Shown here piece by piece: positions 23,065 to 35,825 of a stretch of 64,000 bases of DNA. Position 1 is the first letter of the stretch, and each line of letters opens with the position of its first letter. The stretch comes from Parasponia andersonii (lineage: Eukaryota; Streptophyta; Magnoliopsida; Rosales; Cannabaceae). Both the position numbers and the translations under genes were made by a program. The notes under the pieces are model-generated. The model searched no databases. It was not told the origin of the DNA and saw only the letters and a program-made list of their open reading frames with translations. The stretch is from NCBI GenBank assembly GCA_002914805.1, contig JXTB01000336.1:93465-157464 (forward strand), read 5' to 3'.

Positions 23065-24400
23065 ATGGATGTCATTCGGATAGATTCGCACATGTCTTTT
23101 ACTTATTTGTTCACGGTGGGTGTCTTGTCTTCTGCTTCAAATCCATTTTCCTATTCGGAGTTTCGGACTGAAAACATACGCTTGATTTGATTGTCGTTTA
23201 GCGATAATTATTTTTCACTCTCTTTGACCGGTTAGTATGGAAATACTCTATACGTCCGAATATCGCTCTTTTTTTTTTTTTTTACTTTTTTTATGAGTGG
23301 AATATCGCTTTTTTTCATTCCAAAAAAAAAAAAAGAATATCACTTTTTCTACCTTTTGATCCCATATAGAGAAAAAGACATAAAAATATACTGATTTTTA
23401 ACATTTGTGTAAAATATATCTTAGTTTTTAAACTTCTACAAATTAATAGTTTTATTTTTGAATTTTAAAAATTAATTCTCTTAAATTTATAATTCCTACA
23501 AATTAATACTTTGATTTTTTTTTCAAATTTATACCATGGATAAGTTAAAACATACAAATAACTTTTTTTTACCCCTCATTCCATTTTTTTTCTTGAATGA
23601 AAAGTCAATTAAATTAATTTTAAAATGTTTTTCAAAAAAATTTATTAGTGTATAATAATTTTTTATTAAGTGAACCAGGGGTACAACCTTCTTTTCGGTA
23701 ATGAAATTAGTTAATTAGGCGATATAAGCGTAGATTTGCAAAAAATTCGATAATAAAAGTATTAATTTGTAGAATTCAAAATCAATGTATTAATTTATAA
23801 AAATTATAAAATTAAGATATTATTTTATAAAAATTAAAAAAAATCAGAATATTTTTCAAAAAGAAAAAAAAGTTAAAAATCAAAATATTTTTATGTCATT
23901 ATCCCTCTCTTTTTATTCCCTGAGAAGCTTTTTAAAAGACCGACTTTCCAAGTCTCTTTTCCGCAAAGCTCACCAGTCTGCCATAAAGCTCTCCGAAGAG
24001 GGTAAGCTGAGTAAGATAAGTGATTTCTCGTACTAAATATTGTAAAATTTTCACTTTTCTGTTAAGAGTACCTTTATGGTAACTATATAATAAAGAACAG
24101 AGAGAATCACTCGTGAGTTTTTTTTTGAAATGTTTAGATACTTATGTACATACATAGATATCTTTCTTTCCTTCTTTGTATTGATACCTTGAAAAACTTG
24201 GGCTCCAAATTAAGTTTTTTTATGAGCTTGAAACTAGCTAATTAATCTTTATTTCACGAAGCGCCTTTTATTAAACCAGGTTGGCATTGACTCTTCCCCT
24301 TATTCTCTTTTTTAATTGATATTTGAATCCATAATAACACAGTGTGAAAACCAACATCACCATTATTTGAGCATAAATTTGTATTCTAAATTAACACCAC
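23065..24400 (+). repeat. Duplicated ~1-kb unit, copy A
   Basis: Shares ordered blocks with copy B (24545-25515): 'tcattcggatagattcg', 'ttgttcacggtgggt', 'gcttgatttgattgtcgttta', then after an AT-rich stretch 'attccctgagaagcttttt', 'ccagtctgccat', 'ctcgtactaaatattgtaaa', and at the end 'ccaaattaagttttttta' and 'gagcttgaaactagctaatt'. Its central 23340-23900 is extra AT-rich DNA not seen in B. No protein frame. It lies between the golgin and RDR genes. Confidence 0.65.
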
Positions 24401-24544
24401 GTATAAATTTGTAATTTTTAAATCTAACCATTAATAATAACCAAAAGACAAAAATTATAAATTAAATAAATTATAAAATGTAAAATATAAATTAAATAAA
24501 TTATCAAAATACAAAATATAAAAATAAAAAAAAAATTATTTTTT

Positions 24545-25515
24545 CAATTGACGTCATTTGAATAGATTCGTATATATCTTTTGTCCATTTGTTCACAGTG
24601 GGTATCTTCAGCTTCAAAATCCTTTTTCCTATTCGGACTCAAAACATATGCTTGATTTGATTGTCGTTTAGTCCCCTCCGTATGGGAATGGTCTACAATT
24701 TCGAATATCGCTTTTCATTTTCTTTTCTTTTTTATTTATTTTTTTCCTAGTTTATCTCAAACCTTTTGATTACATTTATTCCCTAAGAAGCTTTTCAAAA
24801 GACTGGCTGTCCAAATCTCTCTTCCATAGAGATCTCCGGTCTGCCATTGAAGGTCACCCTCTCAGAAAAGAGTAAACTGAGTAAGTTAAAGCATTTTCTC
24901 GTACTAAATATTGTAAAATTTTTAATTCTCAGTTAAGAGGACTTTATGGTAATTACATACTAATGAACGGAGAGGTTTTTTTTTTTTTTTTCCTTCTTCA
25001 CCTTTTGGTACTGGTCTGTTAATAGTTAGTAAAGAAAGGGGTGCAGGTTGGAATGGAGAGAGTTATCCTTGAGTGTTTCCGAAAGATAGATACGTGTGAA
25101 TATGGATAATATTAGTTTTATAATTTATTTAATTTTTATCTTACATTTTATTTATTATTGATATTTATTTTTAAATTTAATATTTATTATAAATTTATAT
25201 GTATCATAACGTTAATTTATTAAAATAATTTATAAACTTATCGGATCAGTTTTAACTTATTTATTTGTTTAAATATAAATTAATTAATCTAAATTAGTAT
25301 TAAATATAAATTTATAATTTATAATAAATTTTAAATATAAATATCAATATTAATAATAATTCTTTCCTTCCTTTTTTGTATATCAGCCTTGAAAACCTTG
25401 GTTTCAACTCCAAATTAAGTTTTTTACGAGCTTGAAACTGGCTAATTAATCATTATTCTCTTTGTTAATTGGTAATTTAATCCATAATAATACCCATTAC
25501 TTGTGCATAGAGTGT
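24545..25515 (+). repeat. Duplicated ~1-kb unit, copy B
   Basis: Tandem partner of copy A with the same block order. The conserved core 24780-24970 includes 'gtctgccattgaagg' and 'gaaaagagtaaactgagtaag'. 25085-25370 is AT-rich filler. A third, partial copy is at 53305-53700. Function unknown; it could be a non-coding transcript, promoter debris of a lost gene, or an unrecognised transposon. Confidence 0.6.
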
Positions 25516-25668
25516 TGTAGCAGGTTAGTACCAACCTAGTAAGGTTAAAAAAAAAAATGTCGAGTAAAGTGTTACCCTCTTCATTGTGGACTTTGCTCAT
25601 GTTTAGGTGCTTTTTTTTCCCCTCGATTGGAAGGAAAAACGTTTAGCTGAAAGAGGAGAAGAACCATG

Positions 25669-25812
25669 AAACGCCAATAATTGGCAGTGGTACTGAATTT
25701 CTTCATAGATGGAAAGTAATGTCTGCGTGAGAATCTTTTAAAACGCCAATAATTGGCAGTGGCACCGAATTTCTTCATAGATGGAAAATAATGTCTACGT
25801 GAGAATATTTTT
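25669..25812 (+). promoter_or_regulatory. Two 72-bp tandem repeats with palindromic CCAAT, upstream of the RDR gene
   Basis: Copies at 25669-25740 and 25741-25812 differ at few positions. Each begins 'aaacgccaataattggcag', whose 'gccaataattggc' is a perfect palindrome presenting CCAAT on both strands. They lie about 220-360 bp before the RDR start codon. The minus-strand open frame here (24-residue repeat) is a by-product of the duplication. Confidence 0.7.
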
Positions 25813-25953
25813 TTCATTTATTATACTGCATGACTATTTGCCCTGAGTAGTAAACAATAATGTAAAGCACCTCGAAAATGCTTATGTAAGCAAAAGAGTA
25901 CAAACAGAGAAAGAGACTGTTGTTGCAACTTTCATTTCTCCCGCTATACATAT

Positions 25954-25956
<3 letters not shown>

Positions 25957-25985
<29 letters not shown>
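25957..25985. repeat. (AT)n microsatellite in RDR 5' region
   Basis: About 14 AT units ending some 45 bp before the RDR start codon, so probably in the 5' leader or core promoter. Confidence 0.85.
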
Positions 25986-25989
<4 letters not shown>

Positions 25990-26028
25990 AATCAAGCGAG
26001 AAAGTAAGGAAGAAGAACCAATTGCACC

Positions 26029-29000
26029 ATGGATGATCGTGATCTTTATCTTGGCGTACGAAGAGGAGTGCCTCTTCCTCCTTCGGTAGAGGAATTGCTG
26101 AAGGAGATTTGCCTGGAGCAGAACCAGGCGGCGCCGGAAGCCAAGGTGAGGCGGAACTTGGCGGCCGCCGGCGAAGATGAGGCTCTTCGGAACCTCCGGA
26201 TCATCGCCAGGAGCAAGGTCAGGGACCTCTCCGCCTTCATAATGTACATGCTACCCAAGTCTCAGTCTCAGTCTCCATCTCCATCTCAGTCACCGTCACC
26301 TTCGAGCTCTCGTTCGCGTTCTCCCCCTCCCGAGAAGAGAATCTCCGATTGCTACTCTCCCAATACTCGCACAGTTCGACTTTTCCCTAATGCTAATCCC
26401 CGAGGTCAGTGCTTATGTTAGATTCTGTCACTCACTCACTATTGAAAAAAAAAAAAAAAAATCCTTTTCAATGTTACCCAAACGGCGTCGTTTAGCTTAG
26501 CTAACTGACTCGAATGTGGAACCCAGGTGGCCCCATTCCTTGCTCCCTCAATGCGGAGACTCCCAGTCCGAGTCGACGACCGATAGAAATGGGGTCGGGG
26601 CAAGCTCAACTTGAAGCTTTGGGAGAGCTCCAGTTCAGAAAACAATTCTTAATCCTAAATTACCTTGCCGGGTATTATTACGCTTTCTTTTTTCTTTTTT
26701 TAATTTTTTTTAGTTATTAAAATTGTTGACTACTTTCAATCCTTAAATGGAATTTATATTAATTGAACTTTTTTTTTTTTTTTTTTTTTGGTTTTTATGT
26801 TCATAGAAATGAGCTTCAGAAATGCATGACTCCTGAAGAAATCAGGAGCCTTAAAAACCTTCCAATGTTGCAGTTTGAAAAAGAAGTATGGAAACGATTT
26901 GGCGGAAAATATGTTGAGCCAATAGACCGCGTAATGGTGAAATTCAATTCTTCTTGCTCTTCTTGATTGGTCTATGTTATCTCTTGAATGATTACTTCCT
27001 TTTTCTTTTTTTGGGTCCCATAAATTTGATTTGGAACAGTCTTTGGGTTCAATTAAAGATAGAATTTTCCCTTGTTTTTCACCCGACATTTTTTTTTTGA
27101 AGAAAAAAAAAAAAAAAAAAAGAAAACCATTTTCGCTTTTTATAACGGCATTAGTCATTCGTTATATTTTCCTGATTTTTTATTTATTTATTTATGTATC
27201 TATGTTTTACAGTACCATGATTGGGATCCCAAAAGAACGCACCTCTATTATTGTCATGTTTCTACGGAAGGGAGTTACAGATTCAAGGTTGGTTCTCTCT
27301 GCAACTTCTAAAAATAATATGAATTCACACACATGATCACATACACAAATGTTCTAGTAGAGGATCTCATTCCATTACGAGGGTTATGATGCTCCATCTC
27401 ACATCCTGGAGAAAAAAAATGGAGAAACAGCCAAAGAAAGGTTTTGACCTCGTTCATTTAGCTTAAAGAGCTAAGACTAAATCAAAGCTGGAGTTTCAAA
27501 TGTGTTTGAGATGCTCTTATATTCCTATGCCTCGGCTTGGTTGGTAACATCCCGGATGGACTGACTTAGGTTTGTAGAGACAGAGTTCTTAAGTTTGGTT
27601 TTACCAATTTAAATATTAAAATTTCATGATTTGGAACGTTCTGTCCCTCGTTTTGACTTCAACAATGTGAACGACCTCTGCAATCCCTCCAATTAACAAA
27701 AGTTCTCCACCATTGTGACATATTCGTAATTCAATCCGTTTTCTCGTACTTATTGTGTAGCACTCAAAAGGAGTCCATGCCAGTGCACATCAGAAATGAG
27801 TTCTGTACTGTCACTGACCTTTTGTTGTAGGTTCAAAGTGCAAAATTCTTCTTTAATTTTAGGTATTTGTATAATTTATGGAACTATTGAGTCTTTTTCC
27901 TATTCTTTGATTTCATAGATATTAGCATCATGGACCACTTCATATAGTACTTCATAGTAAGTGCTATGCACTAGGATCCTGTTTAGTTATTATTCTTCAT
28001 GAAAGTACTGTCAATCTTGATCCTATGGGTCATTTGTTACTTAAATAACATTGTACTTTAAATTATCATTTGCTTTGACGTCTAATTCAGGGCCCTCATT
28101 TAAACAAAACAAGAACTCACTTACAGAAAGTTTTAGGGGATGATAATGTTTTGATGGTCAAATTTGCTGAAGAGGTGGCTTCACATGATCATTACTATGC
28201 TGGTTATAGCAAGATAGCCAGAGAAGGAATTTTGGTTGGTTTGCGCCGGTACTGCTTCTTCGGTGAGCCATCTTTAAATTGTGTCACGAATGATTTCTGA
28301 TTTTCAGTTAAAATTATCTTATTATCACTTAAGTGACTACAGCATGTCATCATTAGTCCATGTTCGAAATTCAGATCTGCTTCTTTTTTTTTCTTTTTTT
28401 CTTTCATGTTACTTTCAGAATTACTTTCTAACAGATATCTTTGTTTCTTCTTTCTCTTTCTCTCTTCTTTTCTGCATGGTCTTAAACATTACCTCTGCTT
28501 GTCCTATTGATGACATTTTGCTTTGAGTTTTGATGGTTGGCATATTGTTACCACTTATACTGGTTTTTCCATTGCCCCCAAAGAGTATACACCCGTTACA
28601 TCTATTTGCATATGCATATGTTTCTTGTACGTTTATGACTCCGTTCTCTAGATTTGTCTTGTTATTTCTATAATGAGTAATGACATACTTATTTACGCAC
28701 ACATTTACATGCTTATTTTTACTCACAAACCTTATCTAAATACCCTCTTAGATATCTAAGAATCTTTTGCAGTTGATTTTTCGAAGATGCGCAAAAGCAC
28801 GTACGGAGTCATCTTTGTACTAATAGACTTCATCCATGTGCATTTTCATATGTGTGTTTCTTAAAGAGATTAGGGTGTGAAGACTAGGATTAGTCACAGT
28901 TTCACATTCTGGAACTATATAGAAAACAAGCATGTATTTTCACCTTAGGAATCTACATCTGACTATTATTTTTTATATTATTCTAAGCATTTTCTTTTTT

Positions 29001-32000
29001 TTTTTTAGGGTGGCATTTTAATATATACGTTTGCACAACCATTTTCTCTGTCCTTTCACTATTTTATCTATTGAGAATCCTAGCAATGTTAACAATCTGT
29101 CTGGTCAATCTAAATATAACATGGATCAGTTTTTAAAGACGGTGGTAAGGAAGAGAAGAAGAAAAATCCAACTTCATCATCTGTGAAGTGTTTTTTCATT
29201 CGCACCCATTCCGATGCATTCATCGATCAGAATGCATCTTATATTTTATCAAATAGAGCAATTTCTGAAGCAAGATATCTGTTTATGCATGCACATACTG
29301 TATCCAGTGTGGCCAACTACATGGCTAGGTATATTTCAATTTATATAATTTATTTGAGGCAAATGTATCTATGCATTTTATATTGGTTAATTAATAGCAT
29401 GTCCTTGTAAATTCAGGTTTTCACTGATTTTGTCCAAGACACACAGCCTGGATATTGATTTGTCCTCTGTTCAAGTTGATATAATTGATGATGAACACTG
29501 CCTGGTATAGTCTTTCTATGAAATTTATAGTGGTGCTTAATTATGACATATATTCGAGCTAAAATGTTTCAGTTTGAAATTGCAGGATGAATCTGGTGAT
29601 TATATCTATAGAGATGAGAAACCATTAATACATACAGATGGGACTGGGTTCATTTCTGAGGATTTAGCTTTGTTATGTCCGAAGAATTTACATAAAGGGG
29701 AATGTTTCATCGATAAGTTTCCTGAGGTACACGTTAATCGGGATAATATTTCATATCATTTTACCGACTAATTTACATCAACTCAACATAAATGTTATTG
29801 CATTTTCCATCCAGCTATCATGTGATTTTGGTATGTCTTAATCTTTTGTTCATGTTGTCAGATAATCCATAATCATGATGGGCATGAGGACAAATTGGAA
29901 AATGTAGCAAAAAGAGAACGGCAGGGAATGCGGGAGCCAGTAAGTAGATGAAATTATGGCCATTGCCTCTCTCCTATCTTTTCAAAGTACTGTCGAGGCA
30001 CACTAGTTCACTTTTAGGCTTCAAAGTAACTAATTTCTTTCACTTTTTCCTTTTTCATTTCCCTTGCTGTAGCCTATGTTGATGCAGTTCCGCATGTTTT
30101 ACAATGGCTATGCAATTAAAGGAACCTTACTTGTGAACAAGAAGGTAGTTCTTCCCCTAACCCCTTCCTTTTTTTAATGGAAATAATGTCAGTTGAAAAC
30201 AACAAGGTCGCACAAGCATGGCTTTTTTTGTTTCCCCCTTCTCTATTACTGAATGTCAGGTATTTTGTTTCTACTAATATTGTCTTAACATTAGATTTTT
30301 GGGATACTGCATCCAAACAGTCTAGATATAAATAGCCAAATCTAGTTGGCTGTAATTTCTCTTTTAGAGACTATTTCTCTGTTCTTTTGTATCTAATTTC
30401 AAAATTTGTAGCTTCAACCCAAAACAATCCAGATTCGGCATTCAATGGTTAAAGTTGAGCCAGATCCAAATCTTTTAAATAATTGGACAGTGAACTCATT
30501 GGAAATAGTTGGAACAAGGTATCTCCTACATCAGTGTTTTTATTTGCCTGTATTTTGTTTCATATGCTCTCTTCTGTTAGTGTGAAGTAAAATTCCATTA
30601 TCAATTTCTGGTTTTTTAGTATTTCACGTCATAACTTTTCGCATATTGCTTTATATATAGTCTTCGTTGACAAATGTAGTGTATTTAGGTTCAAAACAGA
30701 GTAAAAAAAGAAACCTCTTTTCATAATAAAGGTCCTCCTATTATCCTAATTCATTTACTTGTCTGAATTAGAAGCTTGACAATTACTTTTGAATTTTTGC
30801 TGGAAACAATATGAGCCAATTCTATTTGTTCAAAAGAGTTTGTCAGTCTATCAATGTTCACTACTAGAAGGTTCTAAAGTAATTGAAATTTTGTGGTTTG
30901 CATTGTGAATAACAAAGCACTGAGGTATAGGTTCGGCCTTTGAACTAGTAACAAAATAATAGGAGATCATAAAAGCAACAAGATCAAAATCCCTTTCTTT
31001 TACAGGAAAAGAGAGACAGAAATTCCTTTACCCCCTTTTATCGTGTTTTGAGTTGAGGAATTTAGTTGCACTCCTAAGCTATGAAGATTTATAACTTTAT
31101 AATTTGTTCTGTTTTCTAATTTTTCGAAGGTTGGATTTATAACTTTTTAATTTGTTGTTCAGCAATCCACCAAAGAGAACTTACTCGTCAAGGAATTTAA
31201 TTGCACTCCTAAGCTATGGAGGAATACCACACAAATATTTCCAGGATTTACTTGAGAACGCTTTGAGAGAAGCTTATGGTGCTTTCAACAATAAGCGTGC
31301 TGCACTCAAAGGTTTTTATTTTTCTTTGCTTTGTTCTCTCATCATCTAATGCTTGGACCTTCACCATACATCAACCTATTTACACATATGTATTAGTTTT
31401 GTTCCATTTATTTCTCAGTTGTTTCTTTATTCCTTGACAAGTTTCGTATAATTTGCTTATTTGCAGTTGCTATTAATTATGGGAACATGGACAGCGATTA
31501 TACTGTTGCAAGAATGATCTTATCTGGTATTCCTCTTGAAGAACCTTACTTGCAATATCGTCTCTCTGTATTAATGAAGGAGGAAAAGAAGAGCCTAAAA
31601 GGGGGAAAGCTTTACATACCTGAGTGCTATTATTTAATGGGAACAACTGATCCCACTGGAAAACTTGAGAGTGATGAAGTTTGCGTTGTTCTGTATGTGT
31701 TAGTAAGAGCATATATTTCCTTCCTAATATGAATTTGTGCAAACATATTCTTACATATTAGAACTGTATTGTACATCAATTTATTTTTGTTTTCCTTGAC
31801 AATTAAAGTATCTTATTTCATTTTTTTCTTTTTTGGCGCATTGATATTTTCAGTGAGAATGGACAAGTTTCGGGGAAGGTACTAGTGTACCGGAATCCAG
31901 GTTTACACTTTGGTGATATTCATGTTCTAAAGGCTACCTATATAGAGGAACTGGAATCTTTTGTTGGAAATGCCAAGTATGCAATATTCTTCTCCAGGAA

Positions 32001-35000
32001 AGGTCCAAGATCAATTGCCGATGAGATTGCTGGAGGAGATTTTGATGGAGATATGTATTGGGTCTCAAGAAATCCTGAGGTTTGGCATTTAAGTTCAATT
32101 TTTTTACAACAGTCCTCTTTGGTCGTTCTTACTTGAGTTATATTTTCTTGTTCATGCATGACATATCTTGGACAAGAAATTCTATTTTCTTTACGGTGTG
32201 AATTGTTTCCAATTTTCTTTGGTCCTCCTCATATTTTTCGGGCTTAGACATATTTGAGTTTCTTTTTCCTTTTTTTCTTTTTTTTTCTGTTCATGTTGTA
32301 TAATAAAGAATGGTTGGTTACTTCAAATTTAAGTTTTTTAATTTATAGATTGATATGAAGAGAAGAATTCTGAATTGTTTTATTTCATTTCAACGTAGGT
32401 AGAGAAGGAAATAAATAGAATAGATAGCATCTGCTATTCAAATCCTTTAAGTCTAGGCAATAAATCAATAAAAGAAATCTGAATAATAAAACTTAATCTC
32501 TACAAATCACACAATATTCTAGAAATAAAAACAGAATCCTATAAACAAAGAAATAAAAGATATGGATAAATCTACATAATTTTATCTAGAATAATTCTGA
32601 ATGAACAAACATTTTGAGAAGTACTTGGACCAATTTTTATAGGACAATGTCTCATTGTGTTTTTATAGGACATATAAGTAGTACAATTGAGATTTTTTTT
32701 TATTCCTTATTGATAGAGAATTCGACGTTCAATTTCAATCTAATGGTTGAAAAAGTATATACTATCATTTAATTCACATTGAAATTCGTTCTAATGTATT
32801 TAATTGAAACTATTAGATTGAAATTTAAAGATCAAAATTGATTTTTCTATCGATAAAGAATAAAAAAAAATCCTCATTGTATTCATTTGCATATCGTTCC
32901 CATACATGTATATATATACACGTATAATGTATGATGTGCTTGTCCGGCATGCATTTGAAAAAAAAAAAAAAAAAGTTTTATAACGTAGAATGGATGTGAA
33001 TTGTTTTGAATGGCCTAATTTGCACAATACAAAGCCTGGTTTTCTGCCTAGGTCCTTTCAATTGCTGAGTCATTGTTGATGTGGTACGTTCAGGTATTGA
33101 TATGGTTAGATAACAGACTTTATGCACACGATGGTTTAAAACCCCCAAACTTCAAGAGTTAATATATTTATTAATTTCATGGATGATATGATATTTTTGA
33201 GGCTGTTCTTACTGATCACTTATAATTACTCCAGTTATTGGAACATTTCAAGCAGAGTGAACCTTGGATCCCGAATTCCTCAATGCAAAAGGGTGAGAGT
33301 ATTCAGTTTTCGCCTGAAGAATTGGAAGATGAGCTTATTAGACTTTTCTTGAAAACTAGGTTTGAACCAAGGTATGCTTTTGATTAGGTAGTTACAATAA
33401 TTCTGGCGTGATATGATTAATGTTAGGTTGATGCAATTATCATTTGGCTTGCATTATCTTATGTCTTGCTTTGCTTAATAATCAAGATTAGATGGCCATA
33501 TTTTGTAATAATGTGGAGAGAAAAGCGAGACTAATTATAAATTCTTTTATTTAATCTATCATTTAGTGTTCTTTAAGATATTATTCATTGTCACATATCA
33601 GATATGTTTTCCTCACAATAATTAACTTTATGCACATAAATCAGAAATCAAGGCCAAAGCCACTCAGAATAATTTTCATCCGTTCAATGAAGTCGCTTAG
33701 ATTGTTTTTCACTACTAGAAAAGGTTATTGATTAACTAATATTTCAATCTATTTCAAACTGTGACAGTGGTATCTCGGTCATAGTTCCCTACTGCGGTTT
33801 GTGTAACATTTCATCTAGCCATATGAGTTATGATGTCTACATCCGAATGCTTTCTGCTATTTCAGCTAAATAAGTATAAGATCTTCCCCCTTTTTTTTTA
33901 TTTTTTTCTTTTTAGTTTTGCCAAGAGTGAGGCAGCCGATAGCTGGTTGGCCTTAATGGACAGGTATCTGACTCTGGGAAATGATTGTATTGAGGAGAAA
34001 CTTCACGTCAAACAAAATATAATTAAGTTAATTGACATCTACTATGATGCTTTGGATGCTCCAAAGAAAGGAGGAAAGGTTAGTTTTGTGTCTTATTTCT
34101 TTAAATTCCTATAACCTAACTCACTTTGGTGTTTTTTGTTTTTCTTCCTCCTAAGATCTCATACATTCCTAGATACATGAATACCTGCATACAATACATT
34201 TATATTCAGGCTAATTTTTTTAATAAATATATTTTAAGCATGGGACTTGCAAAATATGTGGAGGTTTATGCGGGTCATTATTCTCTTTGAAGTTAAACAG
34301 TGTCCTATGCTGTCTTAAATTGGCTAATGAGATTCAGGCAGCTTTGGAATTAGTTATTTATTTTAGTTCTTTGTCATACGACTCATTGCAGAAGCGATTA
34401 TAGAATAGTAGAGTACTTTGATTCCACAAACGATGGAATGAGCAAGTGATCACTCCAATGCACAGCACTTTTCGTGTATTGCTTTTCGTCGAATGAATAT
34501 GAATTTCATGTTTCATTATTCAATGGCATTACTCAGTTATTTTCATGATCCCTGATCTCTAAGAATATCTTTCTGTTTGTGTTTATCTCAATTTTTTTTT
34601 CCCCTTTTAAACTAAGATTTTATCTTTTTGTGCAACAGGTTGAAGTTCCCAGAGAGTTAAGGCCCAAAATGTTCCCTCATTATATGGAAAGGCAAAATTG
34701 TTTTGATTCTAAGTCCATTTTGGGGTGGATTTATGATAAGGTGAATTCATATCAAGAAGAGGATTTCTCATGCATAGGTGAAGATTTCCTTAATTTACAT
34801 TGCATCTCTCTGTCGTTGTATTTTCATTCCGACTACATTACAGTGAATCTTATCCTTCCTTAGTCTCCATTTGGAATTTGGATTTTTAAGAGAAAAGAAA
34901 AAAATTCCAACGAATTCTATTTTCTCTTGCTTGAATTGAAATAAAAAATGAAAAAAAAAAATTCTAAAAGAGCAAAAATTTAATTTGATGTTTTCTTTTA

Positions 35001-35722
35001 GCATATAGAATTTTGACACATTAATTAGTAAAATCAAAAATATGAAAATAAAATTCCATAAACTTTTAAGAAAAATATTTGTTTTTCTATAATTTTTTTT
35101 TGTAATTTTTTTTTTTCCATCAAAATTCGGATTCCAAACGGAGCCTTATGTTTCCTAGTTTTTCAAAATTTTCCCCTCTACCAATAGAAACCTCATTTCG
35201 GATAGCATTTTAACAAATGTGTTTTTATGGTATCCAGAGGTCTGGAAGCTTCCATCTTTCGATATCGATATCCCTGAAGACTGCTTGAACAAATGGAGGG
35301 AGTACTATGGAAAGTACAGGGAAGAGATTTGTGAGGCTTTGAAGATAAAAGATGACGATGTTAAAAACAAGGCTGCTGATGAGGTTAAAAAAAAGTATAT
35401 AAAGGTGATTTTTGCTGACAATTGAAGACAAAGTCTGGCTTTTGTTTTCCTTCTCTGCTAAACTCTCCTCTTAATGTAGCTCCTATATGGTGCTGAGGAA
35501 CTTGAAGATAGTACGAGGAATACGAAGGACATATATAACGAGGCGATCGCCATCTACCATTTGAGCTATGACTATGCCATGAGGAGTACTCATGGAAGTG
35601 TCAAGAATTGTTCCTTCGCGTGGAATGTTGCGGGTTCAGCCCTCTTCAAGTTTCACGCCATGAAAAAAGTTGGCGAGAAAGCCTTTAGCTTTCTTCCTTC
35701 TGTTTTGAAAGAGGTGCTTTAA
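26029..35722 (+). CDS. RDR5: RNA-dependent RNA polymerase, RDR3/4/5 (gamma) clade
   Basis: Would copy single-stranded RNA into double-stranded RNA; the biological role of this plant clade is poorly known. Exons: 26029-26404, 26527-26671, 26807-26936, 27213-27287, 28091-28262, 29139-29328, 29417-29504, 29586-29726, 29862-29939, 30073-30144, 30412-30518, 31163-31311, 31467-31692, 31854-32079, 33235-33371, 33916-34078, 34639-34777, 35238-35404, 35480-35722. They total 3024 nt, so 1007 residues, and all phases close with GT-AG introns. The catalytic motif '[10 protein letters not shown]' (DFDGD, residues 712-716, coded at 32038-32052) is the gamma-clade form; the alpha clade (RDR1/2/6) has DLDGD. 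Other landmarks are '[17 protein letters not shown]' (exon 8), '[19 protein letters not shown]' and '[10 protein letters not shown]' (exon 14). The N-terminal 125 residues include a Ser/Pro/Gln-rich linker at about 82-110. No stop or frameshift; apparently intact. The choice among RDR3, 4 and 5 is not resolvable here. Confidence 0.95.
31056..31110 (+). repeat. Ghost of RDR exon 12 in the preceding intron
   Basis: 'aggaatttagttgcactcct' followed by 'aagctatgaa' at 31057-31085 nearly repeats 'aggaatttaattgcactcct' plus 'aagctatgga' at 31191-31220 inside exon 12. The flanking 'atttataactttataattt' (31087) likewise resembles 'atttataactttttaattt' (31136). A short tandem duplication of about 135 bp across the intron-exon junction explains both. 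The ghost has no usable acceptor directly before it. Confidence 0.7.
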
Positions 35723-35825
35723 TTAAATGGGACAATTGTATAAAAGCTGTGAACTTTTTTGTACGTCGCACGATGTAAATACAAAATTGGGTTTATATCA
35801 TCCAAACTTTTCCAAGAGTATTAAT

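Noticed and set aside
25581..25817. Small protein with a 24-residue repeat (TANYWRF)
   Set aside because: Arises from the 72-bp promoter duplication; it lies on the opposite strand in the RDR promoter and has no other support.
26754..27336. Overlapping frames on both strands around RDR exons 3 and 4
   Set aside because: They run through intron T-tracts; the spliced RDR frame explains the coding signal.
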